A DNA stretch of 64,000 bases from Devosia ginsengisoli (GTDB taxonomy: Bacteria > Pseudomonadota > Alphaproteobacteria > Rhizobiales > Devosiaceae): NCBI RefSeq assembly GCF_007859655.1, contig NZ_CP042304.1:4032501-4096500 (forward strand), written 5' to 3'. This document shows, in pieces, positions 35,912-46,491 of the stretch. Position 1 is the first letter of the stretch. Each line of letters starts with the position of its first letter. The position numbers and the translations under genes were made by a program. The notes beneath the pieces were generated by a model, which did no database searches, was not told where the DNA came from, and saw only the letters and a list, made by a program, of their open reading frames with translations.

Positions 35912-38087
35912 CGGATCGTCAGGTGACCGCCCGCGGGCTCGACTGGCCCTGAGTGAATCGGAGGCTGCCCTGCTCGGGGCAGTCTTCGACCGCATGTTTC
36001 CCGACGATGGGGATGGCCGCAGCGCCAGCCGCATGGGCGCGGTCGACTATGTCGATGGCGCCCTGGCCGGGGTCGAGGCGGAAAATTTGACCGCCTACCG
36101 CAGGCTGTTCGACTGGCTGTCGATCAGTGCGATGGCACGCTGGAAGCGTCCGGCCACCCAGCTTGCCGACAGCCAGCTCGACCAGCTGATTGCCGAACTG
36201 GAGCGGGGCGCCGTCGCCGACGGGTTCAGCCTGTTGCGCCGCGACCTGCTGCGCGGCCTGTTCGCCGATCCCGCCTATGGCGGCAACCGCGACATGTCGG
36301 GGTGGAAATTCCTGCGCCATCCCGGCCTCGGCAAGGATGACACCCATCCTCAGGGGTTGAGCGATTGGACCGCATCGGATAGCGCCCCGCTGCCCGAGGC
36401 CTTCGACCCCGAAGCCGGAAGGCGACCGCCCGGCCAGAATGTCGATGTCGTCATTATCGGCGGCGGAGCCGTCGGCAGTGTCGTTGCCGCGCGGCTGGCC
36501 CATAGAGGCCTCAAGGTCGTCGTTCTGGAGGCCGGACCATGGCGATCCCGCGCCTCCTACCGGCCGGACGAACTGGGGCAGGCATTCTACGGCCGGGCCG
36601 CGCTCGGCCCGAAATTCAACGCGGAATCCCCGCGCTGGGTGCGCAATACCGCCGACGCGGAAGATCGCCCGCTGACCTTTTCGCTGGGCCGGATGGCCAA
36701 CGGCGTCGGCGGCTCATCCGTGCTGTACGGCGCCCGCTTCCGCCGCTTCCACCCCCATCATTTCCAGCAGCACTCGGCGATTGTCAGTCGCGGCCTGGCC
36801 GGGGAACTACCCGCCGCCTCCAGCCTGGTAGATTGGCCGATCACCTATGACGACCTGGAGCCCTACTACACCGAGTTGGAATGGATGATCGGCGTCGCCG
36901 GCGAGCCCAGTCCCTTCACCCCGCGCTCCCGGCCGCTGCCTTATAAACCCCTGCGCCCATTCCCCGTAGGCGAGGCATTTTCCTCGGCAGCAGGCCAGCT
37001 CGGCTACCAGCCCTACGCCATTCCGGTGGGACGGGTCGGCGCGGCGCGCGACGGCATCACGCCGACCTACGATCCATGGGACGAAGGCATTGGCGCCGAC
37101 ACAAGCGAGCGCTGGACGCCGCTGGATACGCTGCTGCCCGCGGCGCTGGCGACGGGCAATCTCGACCTGCGAACCATGTGCCGCGCCCTGCGCATCGTCA
37201 CCGACAGTTCGGGCCGCGCCCGCGGCGTCATCTACCGCGATCCGGACGGACGCGAACGCCAGCAAGACGCCCGCGCGACCATCGTGGCGGCCTACACATT
37301 CGAGACCGTCCGTCTGCTGGCGCTTTCCGGTAATGACACGCGGCCGGACGGCCTGGGCAACCAGCACGGGCAACTCGGCCTGAGCTACATGTCCAAGATG
37401 TTCCCGCAAGTGGTCGGACAGTTCAACGACAAGGTGTTCAACCGCCATACCGGCCCGGGCGGCCAGGCCGTCATTATCGAAGACCTGATGGCCGACGGCG
37501 CCATAGCTGTGCCCGGCATTGTCGGTGGCGGCACGCTCAGCACGGAAAACCAACTCTTGCCGCTGCAGATCGCCAGTGATCTTGCCCCGCTCGACGCCCC
37601 GCGCTGGGGCGCCGGATACAAACAGCACCTGCGCGGCTGGAACAGTCGTGCCGCCATCAAGATCCAGGCCGATGCCCTGCCGCTCTCGACCAACCGGCTC
37701 ATGCTCGATCCGCGCTGGCGCGACCGGTCTGGCGTCGGCGACCCGGTCATGCGCGTGGTCTGGGACCTGTGCGAGCCCGACAGGCGGCTTTACGAGCACA
37801 TGCAGAAACGTGCCGAACAGCTCCTGCGGGAAATGGGAGCACATCGCATCGGTCGCGGCCCCATCGAAACCGGCGTCGGCTGCTGCCACGATCTGGGCGG
37901 CGCGCGGGCAGGGCAGGACCCCGCGCTCAGCGTGGTCGACCCCAATTGGCAGGTTCACGACACGCCCGGACTCTACGTCTATTCGGGCGCTACTTTCTCC
38001 ACCTGTCCCGGCATCAATCCCACCCTGACCATCTGGGCCTGGGCACTGCGCAATGCCGACGATCTCGCACGGTCGCTGGGAGCATGA
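35898..38087 (+). CDS. GMC oxidoreductase fused to a gluconate 2-dehydrogenase subunit-3-like domain
   Basis: 729 residues, well above the 530-570 of a plain GMC dehydrogenase. Residues about 17-145 look like the gamma (subunit 3) family of gluconate/fructose dehydrogenases: LSESEAALLGAVFDRMFP, YRRLFDWLS and DPAYGGNRDMSGWKFL(RH)PG. Residues about 180-729 are the flavoprotein, with VVIIGGGAVGSVVAARL at 184-200 and a C terminus containing GVGCCHDLGG and PGINPTLTIWAWALRNAD, where the catalytic His and Asn pair should lie. No Tat or Sec signal is visible, although stand-alone gamma subunits usually carry one, so the location is uncertain. No cytochrome gene follows. Confidence 0.87.
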   Translation: MAPTDGSSGDRPRARLALSESEAALLGAVFDRMFPDDGDGRSASRMGAVDYVDGALAGVEAENLTAYRRLFDWLSISAMARWKRPATQLADSQLDQLIAELERGAVADGFSLLRRDLLRGLFADPAYGGNRDMSGWKFLRHPGLGKDDTHPQGLSDWTASDSAPLPEAFDPEAGRRPPGQNVDVVIIGGGAVGSVVAARLAHRGLKVVVLEAGPWRSRASYRPDELGQAFYGRAALGPKFNAESPRWVRNTADAEDRPLTFSLGRMANGVGGSSVLYGARFRRFHPHHFQQHSAIVSRGLAGELPAASSLVDWPITYDDLEPYYTELEWMIGVAGEPSPFTPRSRPLPYKPLRPFPVGEAFSSAAGQLGYQPYAIPVGRVGAARDGITPTYDPWDEGIGADTSERWTPLDTLLPAALATGNLDLRTMCRALRIVTDSSGRARGVIYRDPDGRERQQDARATIVAAYTFETVRLLALSGNDTRPDGLGNQHGQLGLSYMSKMFPQVVGQFNDKVFNRHTGPGGQAVIIEDLMADGAIAVPGIVGGGTLSTENQLLPLQIASDLAPLDAPRWGAGYKQHLRGWNSRAAIKIQADALPLSTNRLMLDPRWRDRSGVGDPVMRVVWDLCEPDRRLYEHMQKRAEQLLREMGAHRIGRGPIETGVGCCHDLGGARAGQDPALSVVDPNWQVHDTPGLYVYSGATFSTCPGINPTLTIWAWALRNADDLARSLGA

Positions 38088-38095
38088 CGGCAGGG

Positions 38096-38123
38096 CCGAT
38101 AGCGCCTCGCAAGGCGCTATCGG
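38096..38123. terminator. Bidirectional hairpin terminator between convergent operons
   Basis: Perfect 11-base stem (CCGATAGCGCC/GGCGCTATCGG) with a 6-base loop, placed 8 bases after the GMC stop and 12 bases before the RND stop on the other strand. There is no strong T run in either direction. Position and strength argue for transcription termination from both sides. Confidence 0.65.
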
Positions 38124-38135
38124 TGGTGTCAGGGT

Positions 38136-41100
38136 CTATTCCGCCGGGACGTGTTCCCCATCGTCCGGTGCCTTCGGCAGGAAGCGGCGGGTGAAGGCGC
38201 CGAAGCTGTCGATATAGGTCAGCAGCACCGGCACCACGAGCAGTGTCAGTGCCGTGGAGCTGATGAGGCCGCCGATGACCGCATGCGCCATGGGGGCGTT
38301 CTGCCCGCTGCCCTCATGCAGGTTCAGGGCCAGCGGCAGCATGCCGAAGATCATTGCCAGCGTGGTCATGATGATCGGGCGGAAGCGGGTCGAGCCCGCC
38401 TCTACCAGCGCGTCATAGAGGTTCCAGCCTTCCTTGACATGCTTGTTGGCATTGTCGACCAGCAGGATGGCGTTCTTGACCACGAGGCCCATCAGCATGA
38501 TGAAGCCGATGGCCGAGAACATGTTGAGCGTCGAGCCGCCGACCAGCAGGCCCACCATCACGCCGATCAGCGCCAGCGGCAGCGATCCCATGATGGCGAT
38601 AGGCTGCAGGAAGCTGCCGAACTGGCTGGCTAGCACCAGGTAGATGAAGATGACAGCCAGCAGCAGGGCCGAGCCCACCGCACCCATCGTATCGCCGATC
38701 TGTTCGACCTCGCCGCCAAACGAGCTGCTATAGCCGGTCGGGAAGTCGAGGCTATCGACCGCCGCCTGCAATTGCGGCGTGACCGTGCCCAGCTCCACAT
38801 CCTGCAGATAGGCCTCGATGGTCACGCCACGCTGCAGGTCCTGACGATTGATCGTCGCCGGTCCGGTGCTTTCCACCACTTCGGCCACCTGGCTGAGCGT
38901 GATCATCTGGCTCGATCCCGTGGCGCCCGACTGCGCGATCGGCAGGTTGCCGATGGCATCGACATCGTTGCGCAGTTCAGGCGGCAGGCGCACCACCACC
39001 GAATAGACCTGCCCATTCTGGGCGGTCCAGTCGGCCACATCCTCGCCGCTGATCAGCGGCCCGAGCGTCGAGGCGATCTGGCCCATCGAGATGCCCAGAT
39101 TGTCGGCCAGGTCGCGATTGATGCGAATGCCGACGACCGCCTGCGCCGCATCGACGCTGGAGGTGATGTTGATCAGCCCCGGGATTGCGGCCAGTTCGCG
39201 TTCGAGCTGGTCGGACAGCCGGCTCAGCACGCTGAACGTATCGCCGTAGAGCGTGATGGAGACCGGCGCCGTGCTGCCGCCAAGCCCGGACGCGGCCGAC
39301 ACCTGGAATTCGGCGCCGGGCACGGCTTCGAGTGCGTGGCGGATGCGCGGCATGATCTGCTCGGGCGTGATATCGCGCCGGTCCTTGGAGACCATGGTGA
39401 CTGTCATGGTGCCGCTATTGGCGCCCGTCGCTGCGAGGCCTCCGCCCACCGTGGAATAGGTGGTTTCGATCTCGGGGAAAGCGCGGATCACCGTCTCGGC
39501 CTGCCGCAGCTTGGCCGCCGTAGCATCCTGCGACGAGCCGGGCGGGGTTTCCACCGAGACGGTGAAGATGCCGGTATCCGTTACGGGAATGAATTCGACG
39601 CCGACGCGCGGAAACAGCAGGAACGAGCCGACAAAGGACAGCAGCGCGATCAGCAGTACCGTCTTGCGGAATTTCAGCGCCCACCGGATCAGGTTGCGAT
39701 AGCCGCCGGTGATCCATTCGAACAGCCGGTCGAATTGCTGCACCGCCCGGCCGACCGGGCCGCGCTTGGCGCCCGGGTGAGCGGCCGGATCGTACCAGAC
39801 GCTCGACATCATCGGGTCCAGCGTGAAGGCCACGAACAGCGAAATCAGCACCGCGACCGACACGGTCACGCCGAACTGCAGGAAGAACTTCCCCATAATG
39901 CCGTCCATGAAGGCGACGGGGGAGGAACACGGCCACGATGGACAGCGTCGTCGCCATCACGGCGAGGCCGATCTCGTTGGTGCCATCGAATGCCGCCTGT
40001 CGGTGGGACTTGCCCATATGCAGGTGTCGCGTGATGTTTTCTCGCACCACGATGGCGTCGTCGATCAGGATGCCGACGGCCAGCGACAGGGCCAGCAGCG
40101 TCATCATGTTGAGGCTGAAGCCCAGCACGTTGAGCACGACCATGGTGCCGATGATCGAAATCGGCAGGGTCAGGCCGGTAATGATGGTCGAGCGCCAGGA
40201 ATTGAGGAACACGAACACGATCACCACGGCGAGCAGCGCGCCTTCGACCAGCATGTTCTGCACGGCGTGGAACGAGTCTTCCACCGGCTGCGCATTGTCC
40301 ACCACCACCTGGATGCTGACCTGCCCCTCGGGCAGTTCATTGGCCAGAAGGCTGGCGATGGTCTTGCGGATTTCCTCGGCCACGCCAACCGTATTGGCGC
40401 CCTGGGTCTTGAGCACGTCGATGGCAATGGCGCGCTCGCCATTGAGAATGGCAAGGCTGGCTGCCTCCCCGGTTCCATCGACGATGGTGGCGACATCGCG
40501 CAGCGTCACGGGCTGCCCGCCCTGGTTGCCCACGGTCACGTCATAGAAGTCGTCCTCATCCTCCAGGCGCCCCAGCACCTGGATGGATTGCACGATACTG
40601 TCCTGGGTGATCGAGCCGGCGGCGAGGTCGCGATTGGCGGCCTGCAGTGCCTGAACCACGGCATTGGGGCTGATATTGAAGGCCGCCAGCCGATCGGGGT
40701 CGATCTGGATATTGAGCTGGCGCGGCACGCCGCCGACAACGCTGGCGCTGCCGACGCCGTCGATATTGGAGATCCGCTTGGCGATGACATCCTGGGTCAG
40801 GGTGGTCAGGTCGCGGTCCGACAGGGTGTTGGAACTCACGGCCAGCGACAGCACCGGCAAGGCGCTGGGGTCGAAGCGCAGCACCCGCGGATCGCCGGCG
40901 CCATCGGGCAGTGTCGCCGCAATGGGGTCGATCTTGTCGCGAACGTCCTGCGCCTTCTGCTGGGAGTCGGAATCGAGGTTGAAGATCATCAGCACCATGG
41001 CCTGGCCGGCCTGGGCGGTGGATTGAATGGTGTCGAGCCCGGCAATGGTGTTCACGGCCTCTTCGATGGGCTTGATCACATCGGCCTCGACAGCCTCGGG

Positions 41101-41265
41101 CGAGGCGCCGGGATAGCTGACCACGACGGCCACGACCGGGAAGTCGATATCGGGCAATTGCTCGATCGGCAGGCGCTGGTACGAATAGACACCGAACACC
41201 AGGATCGCCACCATGATCATGGTGGCAAAGACGGGGTGATTGACGCTGATGCGAGTGAGGAACAT
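38136..41265 (-). pseudogene. RND efflux transporter (AcrB/MexB/CzcA-like permease) with a one-base frameshift
   Basis: Read with the frame corrected it is about 1,040 residues, the normal size for a trimeric inner-membrane RND pump. The N-terminal piece (39.9-41.3 kb) starts MFLTRISVNHPVFATMIMVA and carries the proton-relay helix LAVGILIDDAIVVRENITRHL. The C-terminal piece resumes at FMDGIMGKFFLQFGVTVSVAV and continues to the second large loop and last helices (GLVVKNAILLVDNANKH). The break is a plus-strand G5 at 39918-39922; four Gs would give VAVFLPVAFMDG. All else is intact, so a sequencing error is most likely. It pairs with the membrane fusion protein just upstream. Confidence 0.85.
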
Positions 41266-41268
41266 GGC

Positions 41269-42465
41269 TCAGCCCTCGACGAGCGTATAGGCGTCGCCGG
41301 CCGCCAGTTCATCCAGCGGGGCTGAAACCACCACATCGCCTGCCGTTACGCCGGTGACTTCCACCAGGCGCCCGCGATCCCATTCCTGCACAATTTCGAT
41401 GCCCTGGCGCACCAGCGTGCCATCGGCCAGCTTGAGCACGAAATGGCCATCGGCGTCTTCACGCAGGGCGGCGGCGGAAACGGCAAACGCGTCGGCCTTT
41501 TCGGCGACCGTGATCTGCCCGGTGGCGAACATGCCGCCACGCAGGCTGCCTTCGGCATTGTCGAGCTCGATATAGATCGGCACCGTCCGCGTGCCGCTGA
41601 TGGCAACCGGATTGACCCGGGTCACCGTGCCGGCAAATTCCTGCCCGTTAAGGCCGGTCACTGCGACCGTGGCCGGCTGGCCGGGGGCGACCATGGCGCT
41701 CGAATTGACCGAGGCAGCCGCATCGAATTGCATTTCCTGCAGGTTGACGATGGTGAACAGCGGCGTGCCCGCCGAAATGGTCTGGCCCGGCTCGACCGAG
41801 CGCGCGGAGACCACGCCATCGAGCGGCGCCTTGACCGAGGCATTGCTGAGTGCCAGCTCGGCCGTCTGCACGGCAATGTCGAGGGCGCTCAGATTGGCTT
41901 CGAGGGCCGCATTGGCGGAACGCGCCTGTTCCAGCGTCGACGGACTGGCCAGCCCCTGACTTGCCAGCTGTTCGGTACGTTCGAGCTGCTGCTGCGACGA
42001 GGCGAGCTGGGCGCGGGTCGCCTGGGCCGTGGCCTGCTGCTGGTTGAGCTGCAATTCCAGGGTTGCCCGGTCGATCTGCGCGAGAAGGTCGCCTTCCGAT
42101 ACCGGATCGCCCGGCCGCTTGAGCACGGCCATGACCCGACCGGATGCCTGCGAGGCAACCTCGGACTGCCGACCGGGAACCAGCGTTCCCGTCACCTTGA
42201 CGGTCTGGCGCAGGGTCGTGGCCTCGATCGTCGCGGTTTCCGACTGCCGGATTTGCTTGGCGACCGGTGCGGTGTCTGCAACTTCGGGCGCGGGCGGGGC
42301 AGGGGGCTGCAGGAAGATGAACCCCACAATGCCCACGACGATCACCCCGAGCACGATCCATGGCACGATGCGGCGCTTGGGCTTGAGACCCTTGGCCACA
42401 CGCTCGGCATTGTTCTTCTCACGCTTGCTCTGGGCCCAGACGGGCTTCTCGTGTGCGGCGGTCAT
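41269..42465 (-). CDS. RND efflux periplasmic adaptor (membrane fusion protein)
   Basis: 398 residues. A cytoplasmic N-terminal tail (about 35 residues, many Lys/Arg) is followed by a single membrane anchor, VPWIVLGVIVVGIVGFIFL, in place of a lipoprotein signal. The lipoyl/barrel-sandwich domain has ATTLRQTVKVTGTLVPGRQS and the later SVKAPLDGVVSARSVEPGQTI. A helical hairpin (QQQATAQATRAQLASSQQQL) and beta-barrel domains complete the layout. It should link the RND pump to an outer-membrane channel; no channel gene is nearby, so a shared TolC is implied. It overlaps the regulator gene by ATGA. Confidence 0.9.
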   Translation of the reverse strand: MTAAHEKPVWAQSKREKNNAERVAKGLKPKRRIVPWIVLGVIVVGIVGFIFLQPPAPPAPEVADTAPVAKQIRQSETATIEATTLRQTVKVTGTLVPGRQSEVASQASGRVMAVLKRPGDPVSEGDLLAQIDRATLELQLNQQQATAQATRAQLASSQQQLERTEQLASQGLASPSTLEQARSANAALEANLSALDIAVQTAELALSNASVKAPLDGVVSARSVEPGQTISAGTPLFTIVNLQEMQFDAAASVNSSAMVAPGQPATVAVTGLNGQEFAGTVTRVNPVAISGTRTVPIYIELDNAEGSLRGGMFATGQITVAEKADAFAVSAAALREDADGHFVLKLADGTLVRQGIEIVQEWDRGRLVEVTGVTAGDVVVSAPLDELAAGDAYTLVEG

Positions 42466-42941
42466 TCTGGGTCCTTTCGGATCGTCTGTTCGTTATGAAG
42501 GGCCGCAGCCCAGTCAGTGAGCATCCTGGCAGCCTGGTCCAGGACCTTGGAAAGGTCTTCGACCCGTTCGGACGCCGCCGTGTTCTCCGTCCGGAGCGGG
42601 GCAACAAAAGCCTGCACGGTCCGGGCCTGGTGGATCACCCGTTCAGCCATCTCCCCTATCACATCCACGGACGGGAAGTTGTTAAGCTCGTAGAAATCCT
42701 GCCTGTCGCCCGGATGGGCCGTCAGCCGGATCACGCCGCGCTTTGCCATGCGGCGGGCATTGGTGCTGACGCTGGCCCGGCTGACGCCCAGCTTCTCGCT
42801 GAGCTGCTGCAGGCTGAGCTCGCGCCCCTCGATGACCAGCAGGCCGAATATGCGACCCGCGATCCTGGGGTCGCCTGCCTGCTGGAACATCAGTCCCATT
42901 TCTTCCACAAATCTGTCGACGGATGACACGCCAGGTTTCAT
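42462..42941 (-). CDS. GbsR/MarR-family transcriptional regulator
   Basis: 159 residues with a winged helix-turn-helix: LSLQQLSEKLGVSRASVSTNARRMAKRGVI spans the recognition helices and the wing follows (LTAHPGDRQDFYEL). FVEEMGLMFQQAGDPRIAGRIFGLL at the N terminus is the GbsR hallmark that distinguishes it from classical MarR. It is first in a three-gene operon with the adaptor and the RND pump. A perfect palindrome at 42944-42959 sits immediately upstream of its start codon, so autorepression relieved by a pump substrate is likely. Confidence 0.88.
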   Translation of the reverse strand: MKPGVSSVDRFVEEMGLMFQQAGDPRIAGRIFGLLVIEGRELSLQQLSEKLGVSRASVSTNARRMAKRGVIRLTAHPGDRQDFYELNNFPSVDVIGEMAERVIHQARTVQAFVAPLRTENTAASERVEDLSKVLDQAARMLTDWAAALHNEQTIRKDPE

Positions 42942-42943
42942 CG

Positions 42944-42959
42944 TTCAGTGCATACTGAA
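42944..42959 (-). promoter_or_regulatory. Palindromic operator upstream of the gbsR-RND operon
   Basis: TTCAGTGCATACTGAA is a perfect 16-base inverted repeat (TTCAGT-GCAT-ACTGAA, GCAT partly self-complementary) lying two bases upstream of the regulator's start codon. MarR/GbsR proteins bind such palindromes as dimers. Its nearness to the ATG means binding would also block translation-start-adjacent transcription. Confidence 0.65.
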
Positions 42960-43020
42960 TGATATGAACCTTGTCCAGTCACTCCCGCAAATGATTGGTA
43001 TCCCTCAAGATGCTGCGCTC

Positions 43021-43662
43021 TTACCGGCGCGGCACGCCGGCAAAAAACGCGGCATAGGGCCCGGAAATGGCCTGCTCGAACAGTTGCGCGAGCGCGGCCA
43101 TGGGGTCATCGGAAAAATCGACCCGCAGGTCGATATCGGCAAAGCCCTGGTCGCCATGCACCCGCAAGGCGGCGGAGCCGATGCCGCGACTATCACCCCC
43201 CGCATCGGCCCCCGCGATAAGGGCCCGCAACAGGCTGGCGGCAAAGCCACTCTTTTCTCGATGGCGCCGATAACTGCCCAGCATATCCTCCAGCACCGCA
43301 GCACTAACAAGCATATTCCCTGCGACACCCACGCCCTCTTCAGTCAAATGCCCCGCATAGGCCACGCATTCTCCCCCGGTCCAGCCAGCCACCCGTCCGG
43401 CCCGGTCAACGACAATGATCTGCCGCCGCTCGGCATCGCCATCCCGCGCCAGCGCGGCACCCAAGGCGGTGTCAGCGGGTTGCTCATCCAGCAGCGCCAG
43501 CGCGTCTATGGCCAGATACGGATTGGTCATGGCCTGCGTCGCCGCCGCCCCCACACTGGCGCGCGTATGCGGCACCAGCGCCCCGACCATCGGCCCGGCC
43601 GTCGCCGTGGCAACGCCGAAGGCGCCGGTCATGGGGTCGCGGGCGACGATCGAAAAAGTCAT
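43021..43662 (-). CDS. DUF1028 family protein (Ntn-hydrolase-like)
   Basis: 213 residues from the ATG at 43662, which has AGAGGA seven bases upstream; a start at 43683 would add 7 residues and lie inside the operator. The N-terminal TFSIVARDPMTGAFGVAT and Thr/Ser-rich ASVGAAATQAMTNP are signatures of DUF1028 proteins, which share features with N-terminal-nucleophile hydrolases and often accompany aminotransferases or peptide-uptake genes. The EGVGVAGNMLVS segment near residue 118 is also conserved. Its enzymatic role is not known. It is divergent from the dipeptide-transporter operon and shares its control region, so it probably acts on the imported peptide or derivative. Confidence 0.85.
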   Translation of the reverse strand: MTFSIVARDPMTGAFGVATATAGPMVGALVPHTRASVGAAATQAMTNPYLAIDALALLDEQPADTALGAALARDGDAERRQIIVVDRAGRVAGWTGGECVAYAGHLTEEGVGVAGNMLVSAAVLEDMLGSYRRHREKSGFAASLLRALIAGADAGGDSRGIGSAALRVHGDQGFADIDLRVDFSDDPMAALAQLFEQAISGPYAAFFAGVPRR

Positions 43663-43681
43663 GCACAATCCTCTGAACGAC

Positions 43682-43726
43682 ATTTATCATCATAAATTGA
43701 CAGACGCCGAATTTATGATGATAAAT
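43682..43726 (+). promoter_or_regulatory. Twin AT-rich palindromic operators in the DUF1028 / dipeptide ABC divergent gap
   Basis: Two boxes of the form ATTTAT-N4-ATAAAT lie at 43682-43697 and 43711-43726, 29 bases centre to centre. Together they make an inverted repeat with perfect 17-base arms and an 11-base spacer. They are strikingly AT-rich within GC-rich DNA. Spacing of about three helix turns puts two regulator dimers on one face. The best candidate regulator is the GntR/FCD protein encoded at 49075-49890. Confidence 0.68.
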
Positions 43727-43791
43727 TGTCCAGCTCTTCTCCCACGGTCCTTACCGCGAGGCAAGGGCGAGGGAACGCAAGGAGGAAATCA

Positions 43792-45360
43792 ATGATCCGC
43801 AACTGGAAAAGCATTGCGCCGCTGCTGCTGGCCGCGACCGCTCTGGCTCTCGTCTCGCCCGCCATGGCGCAGACGCCCCCCAATATTCTCGTCGTCGGCC
43901 AGATCGCCGAACCGGCATCGCTGGACCCGCATGTCTCCACCGCCGCCAACGACTTCCGCATCGCCGTCAATATCTATGACGGCCTGGTGCGCAACACGCC
44001 CGGCACGCTGGAAATCGAACCGGCCCTCGCCACCGACTGGACCATTTCCGAGGATGGTCTCGAATACACCTTCAACCTGCGCGAAGGCGTCACCTTCCAC
44101 GACGGCACGCCCTTCAATGCCGAGGCGGTGAAGTTCAATTTCGACCGCATGCTGGACGAAAACCACCCCTTCGCCTCGACGGGTCCCTTCCCGCTCGCCT
44201 TCTTCTTCTCCTCGGTCGAAAGCGTCGATGTGGTGGATGATCTCACGGTCAAGTTCACCCTCAACGAGCCTTTCGCGCCGTTCATGTCGAACCTGGCCTC
44301 GCCCACCGGGCTGATCGTCTCCCCGGCAGCGGTCGAGCAATATGGTGCCGATTACGGCCGTCACCCGGTCGGCACCGGCCCGTTCAAATTCGAGGAATGG
44401 CAGTCCAATACCAGCGTCGTCGCCTCGCGCAACGATGCCTATTGGGGTGGCGCGCCGCCGCTCGAAGCGGTCATCTTCCGCCCCATCACCGACGCCAATA
44501 CCCGCGTCGCCGAAATGCTGTCCGGCGGCATCGACGTGCTGCTCGAAACCCCGCCCGACAATGTCGCCCAGTTCCGCGACGACGCCAATTATCAGGTCGT
44601 CGAGGCCGTCGGCCCGCATGTCTGGTACGTCATGCTCAACGCCAAGGACGGCCCCTTCGCCGATGTGCGCGTGCGCCAGGCGGTGAACTATGCCGTCAAC
44701 AAGGAGAGCCTGGTCAACGACGTGCTCCAGGGTACCGCGGAAGTCTCCGCCGGCCCGATCCCGCCCGCCTTCAACTGGGCCTATAACGAAGAAGTCGCGC
44801 CCTATCCCTACGATCCGGAAAAGGCCAAGGAACTTCTCGCCGCAGCCGGTGCCGAAGGCGCGACCCTAACCTTCCTCGTTACCGAAGGTGGCTCCGGCAT
44901 GCTCGACCCGGTGCCGATGGGCACGGCCATCCAGGCCGATCTCGCCGCAGTCGGCCTCAATGTCGAAATCAAGACCTATGAGTGGAACACCTTCCTGTCG
45001 GAAGTGAATCCCGGCCTCGAAGGCAAGGGCGACATGGCCGAAATGGCTTGGATGACCTCCGATCCCGATACGCTCCCCTTCCTCACCCTGCGCACGGCCG
45101 CCTGGCCGGCCGAAGGCGGCTTCAACTCGTCCTATTATTCCAATCCGGAAGTGGACGAACTGCTCGACCATGCCCGTCTCTCCACCGACCCGGAAGAGCG
45201 CGGCGCGCTTTACAAGCAGGTCCAGGCCATCACCCACGAAGATGCGCCCTGGCTGTTCGTCGCCAACTGGAAACAGAACGCAGTCATCACCAGCGCGGTG
45301 GGCGATTTCGAACTGCAACCGGACTTCTCGCTGGTGCTGCGGGACGTGACCAAGCAGTAG
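43792..45360 (+). CDS. ABC transporter substrate-binding protein, dipeptide (family 5)
   Basis: 522-residue family 5 solute-binding protein (DppA/OppA group). The start at 43792 has AAGGAGG upstream and opens a signal peptide of about 26 residues ending PAMAQ. The mature N terminus contains LVVGQIAEPASLDPHVST, and EDGLEYTFNLREGVTFHDG is a strong family 5 block. It is followed by a palindromic repeat region and then the permease genes. The ligand is likely a peptide or peptide-like compound; the M42-type peptidase gene at the operon end supports this. Confidence 0.93.
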   Translation: MIRNWKSIAPLLLAATALALVSPAMAQTPPNILVVGQIAEPASLDPHVSTAANDFRIAVNIYDGLVRNTPGTLEIEPALATDWTISEDGLEYTFNLREGVTFHDGTPFNAEAVKFNFDRMLDENHPFASTGPFPLAFFFSSVESVDVVDDLTVKFTLNEPFAPFMSNLASPTGLIVSPAAVEQYGADYGRHPVGTGPFKFEEWQSNTSVVASRNDAYWGGAPPLEAVIFRPITDANTRVAEMLSGGIDVLLETPPDNVAQFRDDANYQVVEAVGPHVWYVMLNAKDGPFADVRVRQAVNYAVNKESLVNDVLQGTAEVSAGPIPPAFNWAYNEEVAPYPYDPEKAKELLAAAGAEGATLTFLVTEGGSGMLDPVPMGTAIQADLAAVGLNVEIKTYEWNTFLSEVNPGLEGKGDMAEMAWMTSDPDTLPFLTLRTAAWPAEGGFNSSYYSNPEVDELLDHARLSTDPEERGALYKQVQAITHEDAPWLFVANWKQNAVITSAVGDFELQPDFSLVLRDVTKQ

Positions 45361-45377
45361 GAACTGGGGGAAGAACT

Positions 45378-45510
45378 CCTCACCCGTCTCGGCCTGCGGC
45401 CGATCCACCCCTCTCCCTCAAGGGGAGAGGGGAGGCACCACGAATGGGAGGCGCCGCGCCTCCCTTCTCCCCTTGAGGGAGAAGGTGCCCGAAGGGCGGA
45501 TGAGGGGTTT
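45378..45510 (+). repeat. Compound palindromic repeat, two RIME1-like units in inverted order
   Basis: The left unit (about 45378-45435) and right unit (about 45461-45510) carry near-identical sequence in opposite directions, including CTCCCTCAAGGGGAGA and its complement, with CTCATCCGCCC-like ends. Each unit also folds on itself. GGAGGC-GCCGC-GCCTCC lies between them. The style matches rhizobial intergenic mosaic elements of Hyphomicrobiales. It occupies the gap between the binding-protein and permease genes. Confidence 0.8.
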
Positions 45511-45543
45511 CTTCGCTCACTGGGAACGAAAGGAGGACCAGAA

Positions 45544-46487
<944 letters not shown>

Positions 46488-46491
<4 letters not shown>

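Noticed and set aside
39823-41325. 500-residue plus-strand frame opposite the RND pump
   Set aside because: His/Gly/Arg-rich with no family features; the minus strand encodes a clear RND protein.
45361-45543. Small protein in the gap between the dipeptide-binding and permease genes
   Set aside because: The gap is filled by a compound inverted repeat, and no frame has a start with a ribosome site apart from the permease gene itself.
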